From Brachypodius melanocephalos (taxonomy: Eukaryota; Chordata; Aves; Passeriformes; Pycnonotidae), in assembly GCA_013398615.1 (NCBI GenBank), contig VZSR01003807.1, forward strand, positions 6,700,935 to 6,764,934: a DNA stretch of 64,000 nt, given 5' to 3'. Each line of letters starts with the position of its first letter. Position 1 is the first letter of the stretch. Below, piece after piece: positions 1 to 13,870 of the stretch. Both the position numbers and the translations under genes were made by a program. The notes under the pieces are model-generated. The model made no database searches. It worked only from the letters and a program-made list of their open reading frames with translations, and was not told the DNA's origin.

Positions 1-3000
1 CCCAAGGCTCAGGATTCTTGTTAGATGGATTGTTACCATAATACTGATGACCTTTTGCGAGTGCCCCCACTCACATCATCCATGTGATAGCTAACTAACA
101 CTTTATGTTGTATCAAACAATAATTTCCCAAGAAGATCAGAAATGAAGTTTCGACTTTGAGTTACTTATAAACCCTGGTAAAACTGAGGAGGAGGTAAAT
201 CAAGAGAAAGCACTGCTCATTAAGAGATGTACAAACAGTTTTTTACCACAAATGTATGGAATATCAGCAAGGAAGTCTCCCATTTCATGGGGAAAAAATG
301 CCAACATTTTGCATTAATTTCATTCTGGGAAAGCAGTGATTTGCTTTACTTTGTTAAAAAGGAGACAGATTTTAAAAATATTATACAGGTTATGTAGTGG
401 AAGCCAAAGGATATTTTCATTTTAAACTTCCCTACTTTTTTTTCTTTCTTTTTTTCTTTTCTAATTTATGACAAACTGATAAGTTGAAAAGCATTTTGTG
501 TCAGGAACTTTCATCATACAGTCACTGCAATGCACAGTAGAATTAGACAGTTCTCTCCATTTTTTTTTTATTTGAGGCACCTCACATTGCATAGACTCAA
601 ACCCAAACCCAAGTACATATGAAAAAGATCCAACTCTTTCTGTTAGGTTCTCTAGCTGTAGAAGGCAAACCCAAAATTCAGAACTCAACAGCACTGTGGG
701 CAGTGGAAGAAATCTGGCACCACCATTTTTTTCTATGACTGCTGATCTTTGGGCTGCCTGTGGCTGCTATCAGGTTGTGCTCTTCAGAGCTCCTGACTTC
801 TTCCTCCTTCATAAGCCTCTAGAAAAACCTGCACCTACATCCACGTTTCCAGTTTGAAAAACTCAGTATGTATAGATGTGCATATACCTGCTCTGTGGGT
901 TTTTTTAAACATTAAATTGAACCTTTCAGAGCACGACTAAAGCCCTTATTGAATTCAAGAAAACCAATTTAAGACTTTCTCACACCCAGCACAGAATTTC
1001 TGAACGTTTTAGTGTTATTGTTCAGGAAATGGATTTATATTAGAACTTTTTAGAGAAGTGAAAGAATCCAGTAAAAACAAACAAACAAAGCAAAACAACC
1101 TCAAACCACAATCAATACAGACTCCCCCTAAAAACACAGAAAAAAATCCCAAACCAATCCCACCAGGAAAAAGAGGCAACAGAACCATGAAACAGAGAGT
1201 TGTGCTGAGTCAGGATCTGAGTCACATTATCCCTGGCAAGCAGTCTTAGCTGCGCCCACATGCACATTTACTGGTTTTCTCATCTTTCCATGAAGAAATT
1301 CAAATAGCCTACTGTTGCTTTTTTTTGGTGCAAAAATAATTACATCAAAATTATAAACATTTGGGCAAAATAGATTCTTGCTTTCCAGCTGACAGTAACA
1401 CTGTACCTCTATTCTCTTCTTTCAGAAGTTAAAAACACCAAGAGCTGCTAGCTCAAAAAAGCAGACATGCTGAACTCAGGTCTTTGTTGGCAGTAAGCCT
1501 TGCAGCCCAAGCTCTCAAGCCATCCATTCTTTGTGGTTGAGACTGGGTAGGTCCTTCCTGCTGATTTGCACTATCACTTTAATTTTTTAAACTCCCTTCA
1601 GTTCCCCCTTAGTGATTTCTATGTTCTGTGTTTTTTCATGAGAGGACCAGAGCTGAAAAGCTGTAACAACATAACATAAGCTGCATATTTCAGGGCTCAT
1701 AAACATGGAGGGCTGGTGGGGTCTGACCCCCATTTCAGCCACTTTCACAATGGAAACAGCAGGAATACAAATGGGAAAAGGTTTTGAAAAAAACTTTCTA
1801 TCAGACAAACTTGTGTCAGCATATTGGTAACTAACTCTGATGACATTTCTTTATTACAATAAACTCATTTTGAATAAAGTTTATTTCAGGATCCTTTTTA
1901 AGAAGGCATCTGAAGCAGGAAAGAAACTGGTCATACTGGGAAAAGTTTTATAATAGACATACATTTTTAAAATGTGAATTTTACAACCATTTTAAAAAGC
2001 AGAATAAATGTTTAACTTGAAATCAAACTGGTTCTGGTTAGCAGGTTGATATGTGAAACCTGAAAATTAAGATTCATAATATGAATCCATTCCCTAGAGC
2101 TGGGCACTGCACTTCTTGCTCTCAACCTGCATAAACTCACTCCAGGAATGTGAGTGGGTGAGGGGAGAGAGACAAAGGTTGATAGTTGGATGCTAACTTC
2201 AAAGTTCCCTACAAAGTGAGAGGAGAAATTAATTCCTTGAACAAAAGAACTGAAAACAAATTAATAATATTAATGCAAAAAAAAGGACTAGACCACAAAT
2301 TGCTAGTCTGTACTTACTCATTCTTCCTCCTATAAAAACTACCTTTTATAAAAGAACTTTAAAATCAGCTGTTCTCTCTTTACCTTTGAAATTGAAGCCT
2401 GTATTTGATGGATGCTTTGGGCGAGAACTTTACTTAAATCTTCATCACTGGTCATCACATGATCATTATTACAAAACTAAATTTCAATCAAGTCTGATCA
2501 ACTCTAAGTCATCATGGAATATTGCTCCCATCAGAGGGAAAAATGTTATTGAGTGCCATTAGACTATCTGGGGACAATTTGGTTATTTACACAGATTTGC
2601 AACATCCCTATCTGAGAATATTAAGTAATTATTGGCTTCTACACATTCACAATAAAAATCTTTATCTACACAACTATTGATAGAAATATTCTCCATTTTC
2701 TATTTACATTTAAAGTAAGACTGGGATAGAAATTCATCTGCCACAGACGTAGTAGTTAAAGGAACAGCCCCAACCGGAGGTGCAGCAAACAGGAGCCTTT
2801 GCTCTATGGGATTACTGCCGCATGCTTTGCTTTGAAGGGTAATGGTGCGACAGTGACATCTGACAGCTCCAACACTCGTCAGCACAACTGCTGGGAAGGG
2901 GTTAAATTAAAGCCTTCAATCATGCCATTAACAGCTCCCGCTGCTGGGCCAGGCTCCAGCCCAGCTGCAGAGCTCCAGCCAGTTTTTGCAAAGCTCAGCT

Positions 3001-4258
3001 GTTCTGCTCAAAACGCACAAGTGGGCTCCTGCCACATGACCACCAACTGGGGTATAAGGTGCGCACAGGGTTTGGCACACAGGCCAAACAGAAGAAAAGT
3101 ACTTAACACAATTTTCAGTGATTCTTAAATCTGAAGGCAAAAAATTCTGAGGATCCATCGAGCAGCTGTAAAATGCTCCTTTCTTTGTTCAAAGCAGGAG
3201 GAACAGAGATTTTCCTCAGAAGAGGACAGTGGAGGCCAGAACCCTCCTCCTGGGGACTAAGATCGGTTTGTGCAGTCCCTGGGCCTGACTGCTGCTCCCT
3301 CCAGCCCAGGGGCATTGCCCCACTTTCAGGCTAGCACAGGTTTTGCTTTGCCCTGTCGGGTTGTTATGCAACACGTGGTTATCCCATTACAGACTGAGTG
3401 AGGGTCCTTTCCAAACAAAAGGCCAATTGCTGAATGATGAACAAACAGTACCAAGAATGTCTGCAGAGAGGAAATGACATGTGCTGCTTACAAAGCATTT
3501 GCACCTCAGCAAACATCCATCCTTCAGTCACTACGGATAACTTAGGGCAGAGGAGTGTGCAAAGAAAGCTGCCACCACTGTTCCAAGCAAATCATCTGCA
3601 ATCGTTATCTACAGCTATTCACTGGAGAATTAAAAGTGCTGCAGCAAAGCCTTACGAATTATTCTCTTGAGTAACATTTTCTCCTTACTTATTCCTGAAG
3701 TTGCTCCTGAAGCAGCAACTACAACAGACTTCTTCCCAAGTTCCACTTGAAACTTCAGCCTTTTTCTCCACCACACTTTGAGTCACACTTGACTTTAAGA
3801 GGGATGCACAGAAGTAGCCTTGCAGAAACGAATGAAGCACAAGTGCAGGGCAGTCTTGCACTCCAAGAACCACCCATAGTTTTTCAGTGACACAGTGTGT
3901 ACAAGTAGCACATGCTCTTCATTCCAGCAAAGCCCATACAGCTTTGCACTCCCTCATGCACCTTCTTTTTCCCCCACCCCTATCCACTAATGGCCATGTT
4001 TTACCTGTACTGCAGTCACAGGTAATCAAATTACAGCATTAAAAAGGCCAGCATGCTTTGAATTTATAACTTGTCTTTCAAATACGTATGAAGCAAAACA
4101 GAGGCCTCAGCAACTAATAGTTGCTTTTGTTCAGAGGTCCATTCAAAACCCTGCCCCTTTGCTATTAGCACTAAACAGTGAATTTATGCAAGAAATCTAG
4201 CAGCACAAGAGTTGGCCAGAAGTTACAGCCATGTCCTGATGAAGCAGGCAAAGCTAGG
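1..4258. other. Intronic stretch, no feature recognised
   Basis: AT-rich intron sequence without recognisable exons or repeats. Bases 1070-1180 are strongly A/C-biased on the plus strand. Bases 2750-3070 are GC-richer than their surroundings, but the short frames there carry no recognisable domain. Confidence 0.6.
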
Positions 4259-4358
4259 ACATTAAGGGGGTAATGCCTCACCTGTACTGCTTCCAATTCT
4301 CTTCACCATCCTACTGTAGGGGTGTGAATAAGTGGCTCTGTGGGGCCTAATTGCCAGC

Positions 4359-4458
4359 NNNNNNNNNNNNNNNNNNNNNNNNNNNNNNNNNNNNNNNNNN
4401 NNNNNNNNNNNNNNNNNNNNNNNNNNNNNNNNNNNNNNNNNNNNNNNNNNNNNNNNNN
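4359..4458. other. Assembly gap (100 N) beside a tandem repeat
   Basis: 100 Ns of conventional gap length. The sequence immediately after the gap is a tandem array of about 48-base units, so the gap probably marks unassembled or collapsed repeat copies. Confidence 0.95.
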
Positions 4459-4470
4459 GCAGGTATTCCC

Positions 4471-4604
4471 CTGGAAGGACTGCAGCCATGGGTAAGGCTG
4501 TGATGGAGCAGGTTCATTCCTGAAGGGGCTGTGGCTGTGGGTAAGGCCATGCTGGAGCAGGTGGACCTCAAAGCAGCTGTGACTGTGGATAGGCCTAGAC
4601 CATG
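4471..4604 (+). repeat. Tandem repeat of about 48-base units, ERV-associated
   Basis: Two clear units start at 4471 and 4520, and a decayed third starts at 4568. Each has the pattern CTG-AAGG--CTG-GGC-TGGGTAAGGC followed by TGGAGCAGGT. The same kind of 'GGAGCAG' array occurs in bird endogenous retroviruses upstream of the LTR, as I remember them. Copies may continue into the preceding gap. Confidence 0.6.
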
Positions 4605-5124
4605 GCAGCTACAACCCCAAAGTGACCGTGGCTCAGAGATAAAAGCTCTGCTGGAAGCAGGCATAGCCATACAGGACTACAAACTGTGGATCAATGCTAG
4701 CCAGGGCAGGAGCAAGAGAAGGAATGTTCAGTGTTATGGTCTTGCTCAAAGGGACAAGGGGCAGAGCTTGTAATGGACATCGGTTTAAATCTTTGTAACC
4801 CATGATTTGGATTGCATGTCAGAGGAATGGCTATAGCAGCATCCACACAAAGCAGTGGAGGACAAAAAGCAGCTCCAAGGGCAGCAGTAAATGGATTTGA
4901 ACTGGCTTTGGTGCCCAATAATTCCACACGCCATACCACCTCTCCTGTCCTGAAAAATTCAGTGGACATTTATGAACATTTCACAGCCATAGTCCACAGG
5001 CTAGGGGAAATAATATCTGTGTATGGCGTCAAGAGATGAGAAGGGGGGCGGCAAATAATGAGGATGCGTTGGACAGCGTGGTACCTGAGAATGACGTAAA
5101 TGGTAATGAATGAAGAGTGGAGAA
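4605..5124 (+). mobile_element. Degraded endogenous retrovirus, 3' internal region
   Basis: This stretch lies directly upstream of the LTR and ends in a purine-rich run (GAAGAGTGGAGAA) that resembles a polypurine tract. Fragmentary frames remain, for example CCATAGTCCACAGGCTAGGGG near 4987, but stops interrupt them and no intact gag, pol or env frame exists. I infer it is the 3' end of a decayed provirus whose 5' part is missing. The 5' limit is uncertain. Confidence 0.5.
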
Positions 5125-5676
5125 TGTGCTTGTTTTGGCTGGGATAGAGTTAATTTTCTTCACAATGGCTAGTATAGGCCTCTGCTTTGGATTTGTGCTG
5201 GAGACTGTGTTGATAATTCAGGGACATTTTTGGTATTGCTAGCTGTGCTTACACAGAATCAAGGCCTTTTCTGCCTCCCACCAGTGAAGAGACTGGGAGT
5301 GCACAAGAAATTGGTACAGCTGGAACAACTAACCTCAACTGATCCAAGGGATGTACCATACCATACGGCATCATGCTCAACATACACAGCTGGGGGAAGA
5401 AGGAGGAAGAGGGTCGTGACACTAGGAGTGATGGCATTTGTCTTCCCAAGTCACTGTTACACACAATGGAGCCCTGCTTTCCTGGCTGAACACCTGCCTG
5501 CCCATGGGAAAGAGTGAAAGAATTCCTTGTTTGGCACAACTTATGCTTTACCTATTAAACAGTCTTTATCTCAACCCATGAATCTTTCCACTTTTACTCC
5601 TCTGATTGGCTCCTCCATCTCACCAGGGCAGGGGAGTGAGTGGCTGTGCTTAGTTGCCAGCTGAGGTTAAATCACA
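5125..5676 (+). mobile_element. Endogenous retrovirus LTR, songbird type
   Basis: The element begins TGTGCTTGTTTTGGCTGGGA and ends near GGTTAAATCACA, so it keeps the TG...CA form. Internal hallmarks are TAGAGTTAATTTTCTTCACA at the 5' side, AGCTGGGGGAAGAAGGAGGA in the middle, and CCTATTAAACAGTCTTTATC before the 3' end, which carries an AATAAA-like TATTAAA signal. I recognise this as an abundant LTR of songbird genomes but do not assign a subfamily name. The TATA-like site looks decayed (CATACACAGCTG). No clear target-site duplication is visible. Confidence 0.8.
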
Positions 5677-8600
5677 ACCCATTGAAGGGCAGCTAGAGAA
5701 AGCAAGTGCCGCATTAAGCCCAGTTAATTTAAGGTCAATATAAAGGCCATCTGTTACTGTCATGCTGCAGAAACCTGGGGCTTCATCATGACTCCTACTT
5801 CATGTAACTAAGTCTTCCCAATAATCTTTTAAATAAGTGTGTACCTTAAACAGAAACAGACAAAAACCAAGCCACCAAAAACCAGAAAGAAAAATGCAAT
5901 ATTATGGGCAATGACATAACAAAGCACAAGACTAGAAATGACAAGGAAACTGTTGACAGCTGAAATTTGTAGTAAGAGAAAGACCAAAGCAGACTGTACA
6001 CTGTAATTCTCACGGTAAGAAGTGTTGAGCCAAACTTCATCCTGGAGATGGATAAAATACCTGGAATTAAATACGATCAGCAAACCCATAACAAACTCCA
6101 ACCAGCTGCACAAAACCCACATAGAGAAAGGCAACAGCAAAGGTACAAAAGAAACGTAAAACTCACAAACAACTAGTAAAATGAGACCCGCAAGTCCAGA
6201 AACATCGGTGCCTCCCAACATTACAGTACTGCTGTGAGCAACAACAACTCTCAATTTCAATCTCAACTAAATGGCAGTCAAAGCATTAGACTGGGGAAAA
6301 GCTACTGAAGTCAAACCACTTCAGTTAATAATTTGCTGCTAAGCACTTTCAGTTCTGCTTTGTCGCTGCTGCTATCCCAGGGAGCAAGCGCACTGCCAGC
6401 CGCCTGCCTGCAACAAGGCAAGGGTTTGCTGCAGGAAGGGAGCGTGCTCAGTCTTGTCCCCTCTTCACTCCAGCAAATGTAAATTACTAATGCAAAGCTC
6501 CACGAACAAATCACGAAACACCCTGTCTTTGCAAATGTCTTTGTGTAAGCAGTATGACTCAGTTTGCTGGTAGGCACTCCAACTAAATTAATTTACCATG
6601 GTATGGAAAACCTGAGCGAAGTAAAACTTAAGCTGTACAAACACCTGCAAGAGTTTCTAAATGCCTGGGGTTTTGCAGCCAAGACCTGCTTGTTTGGGCA
6701 GGTGCTGCCACTGTTATGGGAGTGTCCATGGTACAAATTCCTCTGCTCAACTGTCTTCAGCAGGGAAAGCAGTCCAGGCTTCCTGGAAACAAATCTGCTC
6801 TAATCAGGACAGCAAAAAAAGTCTTGACCAAAAGATTTTTTTTTTTTTTTCCCCCTGCTCACAATCCTCTTTTTACCTTACAGTTTTTTTCCAGGCTATG
6901 GCCCTAACACGGTTTAGTTACAACATCTTGGGGCTCTATTAGTGTGTAAACCATTTTTGGGAAGTTTTTATTGTTTTAGATCCAATTCTAACACAAACTT
7001 CTCAACAATACTGTCTCCTATTCAAGGCTATGTGCAGTCTGTGAATAACTGCATGCCAATGGACACAGAATGAGTTGTCAATTACACAAGGTTTTGTTAA
7101 AAAACAAGTGAAATAAAAACAGTACATTAGTAAATGTAGCTTAAAATACAGAACAATATCCCATATGCTACAGTAGACTTTCACATACACCAAAAGGTCC
7201 CTCTAATCTAACAGGAATTAGATTAAGTGTATTGCAACGTGCTCAGCATGCTACTCACTTCTCTAAAGAAACTATGAGTTTATGCACTTCCACTGACTCT
7301 CAAAGCAGAAGGAGACACACTGAAGTCCATCAGCATCATGTTTTATTCCTTGTCTCACCTGCTTTTCATTTCACTTATTCTATGATAATTCTTACATATA
7401 TATATATATCTAATATAGTATTTCAGAGAAATTGAGGGGTTAGAACAACAAAGTATTTAAGCACATGCCTGGCAACAGTACTAGTGTGTTTAAACCTTGG
7501 CATGTTTTTGCATGCTTTACTGCATTAAGTCCTGATCACACAGGGCAGTATTAGCAGTAAAACAAGTCAGAAAATAATACAGGACACCTTCATTTTCCAT
7601 TGCACAGGATTGCAGCTCATGTAGAAACTGCAGATTTTATTTCACAGCACATAAGCTGCAGTTTCTGTACAACTACCCAAGCCTTTACAGGACATATATA
7701 CCTTTTTAAATCTAGAAAAAGAGGGACTTGCTGTCCCAGCATATCCACAGCCCACTCTTTATCAGTGCATCACATCACAAAAGGAAAGAAGACCAGAGTG
7801 GAAACTGGTCAGTGCTAAGAGGAGGGGCTGCAGCAATGATAGGGAGATTACCTGGAGCCTGTTTCATAATTCAAAATTCATTATAAATTCACAGAAATCC
7901 TAATACCCAGGTATACTCGTCATGCATTGAAATTCCACCAGAGCTCCTATGACTGCAAAAGTGGATTTAACAGAATTCCTTAGGTGTCAAAAATGTACTG
8001 GTACTCTGTACTTCTGAAAACAAACTCCAAATCGTAATTAAATTGTAATGTCAAAATCTGATTAATTTCTGATTTGAAGCAATGCTTCTTTCTTGTGTTT
8101 CCCTGTCCTTGAAAAGTACTCAATTCTAGCTTCTTGAACATAATCCATAGTAAAAGGATATACTAAAGCAGAGCCTGTTTTCGTATCACATATAGCTTAC
8201 TGTGACTTTTAAAATGCCAAAACTTAAGCTTAAATAAGGTGATAGAATTGATTTACCATGATCTTTATCTTTAAACTTTTTAAATAGTAACTAATTTATC
8301 TCCCAGCTGTCAGCTTGGATCAGACACTATTAATTACATAAACTCAATTACTAGCCTTTCATATTCACAGTTTTGTTTCCTCACTCCTTTGGTATCCTTC
8401 AGATCTAATTAAGCACCAACTCTTTACAGCATAACGCCCCTCACTGAATGGATTCTCACAGCTCTTCTGCATCTGCCCCACTTGACAAGGCCTTGAAACA
8501 CCTACAAGGATTCAAAATGCTGCTGCTGCTGTTTAAGTACTAGAATGTGAGGTTATCTCAGCAGATCACGCTCGCTCCAATCCCTTTGCTGGCTGTGCAA

Positions 8601-11600
8601 GATATCTGCTGTAAAAAGTGTTCTTCATGGTCTCTGCCTGTTTGCCACTAATCTGTTTTCTTTGCACGTCCTTGGCTTCTCTAGCACTGGCAAACACTTG
8701 TCTTTTATACCATTCCTTTCTATCCCTTCAAGTCTCAGTGTTAGAGGACAAAAAGACATTTTGAAGTATACTGCAAAAAAGAAATGTATTAGATGATCAG
8801 AATAAAAATTATGACATATTTGCTTTACTATCTTGAAAATCAGTTTCTTGGTAGATCTAAATATGATTGTAATCGCTATTTTCAACAAAATTAAAAGTAA
8901 TGACATTTTTGGCTAGCACTCCATGTGAAATAGGATAAATTACAGAAAGACCACTGCAGTTTTAGGGGCTGGCATGCAAGGCTAATTTGAGCCCATTTCT
9001 CTTTCCAACTGTTTCTCCCATCTCTCCCATTCCAGGTATTCTACAAAGTGACAAATTTTGATGTCCTCCACACTATGAATAGGGAAAGTAAAAGTCTTCA
9101 GAGAGGAAAAAGTTTTCCTCTTGAGTTTTCTTCTGCATATTTTGCACTTTGCACTGCCTCAAGTGAAATATTTGCCTTTTAGAGCTGTTTTACTATACAC
9201 TCTCCTTGTCTCTGTAGGATCTGCTCCCAAGGGTTTCTTTCCACAGTTACATATGTAAGAGACATGATTTATGTGGTGACAATGAAACACACAATGCACT
9301 GTTATTCCCAGGAAGAGAAAAACTAATCCTCCCACCAGGACAGACACTGGGTCCACATTTGTCATATTGCTTTGAGCTCTCATTGGTACTGCTGAGGAGC
9401 AGATCAGCACCTGAGCAGTAAAAAACTGGGTAAAGTATGGTGCGATGGCCAGAAGAGAACAAGGCACAAAGCCCAAACACACAGGAAATTGCTTCAGAAG
9501 ATGGCGTTCCTTGAGAGGAAACAGCTGGAGACAAAATCAACAGCAGTGCAGTGCTGATGCATCCAAATTAGACTTGACATTACTCAGACTGCTGTGGTCC
9601 TCCAATGGACAGCAAGGTTTTTTCTACTTCTTGCAATAAACTGGCTCAGCACAGTCCTCAGTGACTCAGAGTTTATCCAGAAAAGCCATAAAGAGAAAGA
9701 GTCCTCTCTGCTATTTTCCTGTGTTCTGGCTGCAAACAGTCTGAACAAGGCCCTCCAGGATTTTGGAGCCTGAATGACCCAGACTGAGACAACACAGAAA
9801 GTAAAACGCAGCTTTACTTGTCCTTGTTCTGCCTTGAATTGCCAAAAAACATTTGCAACATGCCTCCTACAGTGCCCAAAGAAAAGAATGAGAATTATCC
9901 GTTAAAAGATCAAAAGGAGTCCTCTTGCAGTATGAACGCAAGTGAAAAACCCAAACCCACCATAAACACAGCACAGAAACTACAGTGTTTTACCTCCCAC
10001 TTTCTGTGAATGGCACTCTCAAAACAGCAAGAAGGACATCTAGGTAATGAAAATATTCAGTCCCTCTTCTAGTTGTGCTACTGGCTTTCTGTACTATTTC
10101 AGGAAGTCACTTAAATTTTTTGTGTCTTAATATATTTGCCTGAAAACAAGAATTCTTACCTACGTTTCACAGCTTTGTCAAAGCTGCCAACACACCTCAG
10201 AAAAGACATATGGAGGTGTAAGTAACTGGAATCACAGCATACATCTCCTTTCCTTGGTGTCCTGCATCTGCAGGAGAGGAGAGGACCCTGCTACAACAAC
10301 CTTGCCAACACCAGCCTTGAAAGCCACTGGTGAGATGATCGCTGAGAAAGTAACCACAAAACGCTCTGGGATTGTCTCCCACTCAGAACCACACCAAGCT
10401 CTCTCCATATTGTTAGAGGGTTATGTGCCCTGTGTTTCTGCCTGCATATTTTCATTAGACAGACTAGATTTTAATCAGACCTAGTCACTAAAGGCTGGAG
10501 TAGCTATCTCTGGTGGTCTGAGAAAGCAGAAGGAGACACAGACAGAAAGAAGCTATTTTGCAAGTAGTCTTTATGAAAGCAAAGTTGGCAAAAGCCCCAG
10601 CAAACAGATAAAGTCATGTTGAGTAGATGAAATAGTTTACCCTGCCTTATGTATTGCATGGCTACTCTCAGGCCCTTGATTTTACAGTAAATAACCATTT
10701 TGAAAAAATAAATGGGGGAAAACAGAGGACTACAACTGTTTTTTTAATAACATTCTAAGTCCCTGAAAACTCATTTTTCTCAATTTGCCCTGCTTTATTT
10801 GTGTTTGCCAAACTGAGCTAACATCTCTTACTGTTACAATTTTTAATCTATGCAACAATTCATGATTTGCTCTTTCTCAGCTCTGGCTGTGATTCTGGAT
10901 ACACACGAGCAGCCCAGTAGACTTTATGGACTGTGACTATACTTCAAACCCACAAAAACCTCAACTGAATTATCTAACTTAATTTTCATCCTCAAGCTTC
11001 CTGTGTTTTGAGAGAAAACATTTAGTAATTGTGCTCTGAAAGCAGACTTGGAGGAGAATGTGTCAGCAGTTAGTGCTGTGCCCCTAATTAAACCAATATA
11101 TTTATGGTCTCCATAAATTCCCTCTGAAGCTATAATGTAATGCTTCTATAAGTCAATTTCCTGTTGTACACAAATGTTTTCAAATGATCAGCACTGCCTT
11201 GCTGACTGCTTAAGATAAGGCCCTCATCCAGCAATGCAAAGGAGACTCAGGCTCTGTCACAAATTAATGAGAAATGGGAACCATTCACAGAGAGCTTTCT
11301 GCTCCTCCAGAAAAATCTCTCCTGGCTGCATAAAAATGTTACCTTTTGTATATTAATTAAAGGGACAGCATCATGCATATGTTTCCTTTCCTTCTTCAGA
11401 CTTAGCATCTCTTAAACAGCATGTCCTTAATTTTTGCTGCAACTCTTTCAAGTGCTAATTTGGTTAAGTGCTACTTTCTGCACTTGAGAGTGCAGAAAGC
11501 ACATATGAGTTAATGTCCTGAAATTTTCATTAAGTTCAGAGAATGAACATTGCCACAACTCAACACTTGCAAGCTTAATTTATTTTCTTGCAATTCAGAG

Positions 11601-13524
11601 AAAATTGTCTTGGCAAATGAAAATCCAGGAGCGGTCCACAGCAAACTATCATGAAAATGGGGAAACCAAAAGCAGCAGAAAAGCCAAACACGAGGAACAC
11701 CCGCTTGCTGTGTTATTTCTCAGTGTCACTGAAGAGACATCATTTGTCATTAGTCAAATCCAGTCAATTCCACTGTTCCATCACAGGCTTGTTCCATATC
11801 CAGTCAAGAAAATGATCTTTGTCAGTAGATGCTACATCAAAGCCAAATACTTCCGACAAATTACTTAACATCTGCGTACCTCTGTTAAACTATCTGTAAA
11901 ATGGATATTTTAGCATTCGATGCACAGATGCAAATCATATGTAACAATAATCTGTCTGCCTACACAGCAGCACCACAGTACCAAGACAAAACTCCTAAAA
12001 AGTCTGTCCTCTTCAGGGCAGTCGTAAACCACTACCTCAAAATGTGTTTTCAGAAAGAGATGTTGTGATGACGGACAGAAGGTATGTTACATGAAATGTC
12101 TGTACACTTCTAAAATGATTTTCACAGACAAATCAAATGAGCATAACAGAAATCTGCCTTCCTGCATGGTTTCAAACTTTTCATGGAGAACAGTATTTTC
12201 CAGAGGAAAGGAAGGGGGACATTGGTGGGGAAATATGAAAGCAATTTCAGCAGGAGTTTGTGAATAGGATATTCTTTCATATTTATGAAAACAGTCTGTG
12301 AACTAAGAAATTGGCAGACAATATATTAAAAATTATATCAAATGTATAAAACCACACATAATAGAAATTTATATGTATTTATGTATATAAATAATTACGT
12401 AAAAACTGTATTAAAAGCAATACAGTTTTCCCCATAATAAGATATGTTCAGGATATTGCTTCTGAAACAATAAAAAAATAAGTCAGGATTCTAAAATGCA
12501 GTTCCATAAAACAACAGAATGTCTGACAAGGGAAAACAAGTTACACAAATTATTTTGTATCACAAAGCTCTTACATAATGTAAATCTGTGCAATACAGTT
12601 TTTCATCTGATTTCAAAGTCATCAGGCACAAGAAGAATGCAACTGTGTTTAGTTTGCAGACAGCTCAGGAAAATTTCAAAGCGTATACAAAACTGAAGGT
12701 ATTAATATTACATAAAATTGAGAAAAAAAAAACCCACTTAATTTTACAGGTCAATTCTTTTGAAAGGAAGGTTGGATAACAGTTCTCTTACAGCCTGAGT
12801 TGATTTCTTAATTTTCAAGCAATAAATAAGTCCTTCAGGGTTCAAGATCAAGTAATTAATTACAAAAATTATGGAAGGGTCTACTACAAAAATCAATAAA
12901 CAGTGACTAAAGAAGGCATTATGAATAAAACAACTTCATAATACTGGTAACTCCACTTGAGAGGATGGCAAAATTTTCTACATAGCAAGTACATGTCAAA
13001 TCAATCCATGTAATATAATTTGCATTGAACAAACTATTTAGCATTTTGCACATGACCTCTGTGTTGAGACAGGTTAAATTATCTTCCATTTTTGTGCAAG
13101 GTCACACCTAAATACAGAGTGTTCTCTGGATCCTCCCCTATCACTCTTACAGACTGACCCTTTCCTGCAAACATCCACAGTGCCATAAGCTTTTCAGAAG
13201 GAGCTGAAAAAAACGCCTCCAATCAGAGAAGATGTAATGGGACTGGGCAATTAAAAACTAATTCTTGTCAAAGCTCGTGAAATCTATATGAATATATACA
13301 TATTGGTTCACACATACATATTAGACCAATAAATATATGCTTGATCTCTGGTGAAAGATCTGTTGCCTGCTTCTGTTACCAAGGAGCACAGAGCTGGAAG
13401 GTACTATCATTACCCATTAGAGAGACAAAGGTTGTTTTCATTTAAGGCTCCATTCCAAAGAAACAAACATGTCAATCCACCAGCACTTCTAGGGAAATAA
13501 CTGAAAAAGCAGGTTATTCTGCCC
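5677..13524. other. Intronic stretch, no exon recognised
   Basis: AT-rich intron DNA with a short TA microsatellite at 7396-7409 and a small GCT run near 8520. A 145-codon minus-strand frame at 5829-6266 looks hydrophobic only because the plus strand is A/C-rich there; it has no family match. Confidence 0.6.
7396..7409. repeat. Short TA microsatellite
   Basis: Seven AT units in a row, in an AT-rich context. Confidence 0.8.
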
Positions 13525-13526
13525 TA

Positions 13527-13870
13527 ATGTTTGGGAATCAGATGCTGTGTAACACAGAAAACTCAAAGGTACTGCATTTAAACAGAATTACCGAGACAAA
13601 GGCATCCAGGGTGGGGAACATCTGGGGAGCTACCAGGTTGGCTAAAAAGGATGCAAGGATTACTGTGAATCACAAGGTAAGTACAAGGCTTAGTGTCACG
13701 TTATTGTGTAAAGAATCACCGTTGTATTACAGATATTATGAATGCTATAATAGTTTGCCTAGGGAGACAGTGGAATTAACATGCTGGGACATTCTAAAGA
13801 CAGGTCTGATCAACATCTGCTAAGCATGATAAGGACAGCTGAATCTATCTCGAGGCAAAGAGTCACCAGG
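13527..13870 (+). mobile_element. Ancient CR1 LINE, 3' part
   Basis: Several CR1 landmarks appear in order: AAGGTACTGCATTTAAAC near 13566, an AAAAGGAT...TGTGAATCACAAGGT block near 13645-13677, then GCCTAGGGAGACAGTGGAAT near 13758 followed by the 'GGACATTCTAAAGACAGGTCTGATCAACATCTG' type segment. This is an old subfamily, heavily mutated, in plus orientation, with no intact reading frame. Confidence 0.7.

Noticed and set aside
5829..6266. 145-codon minus-strand hydrophobic frame resembling a membrane protein
   Set aside because: The hydrophobicity follows from an A/C-rich opposite strand. There is no splice, promoter or family support.
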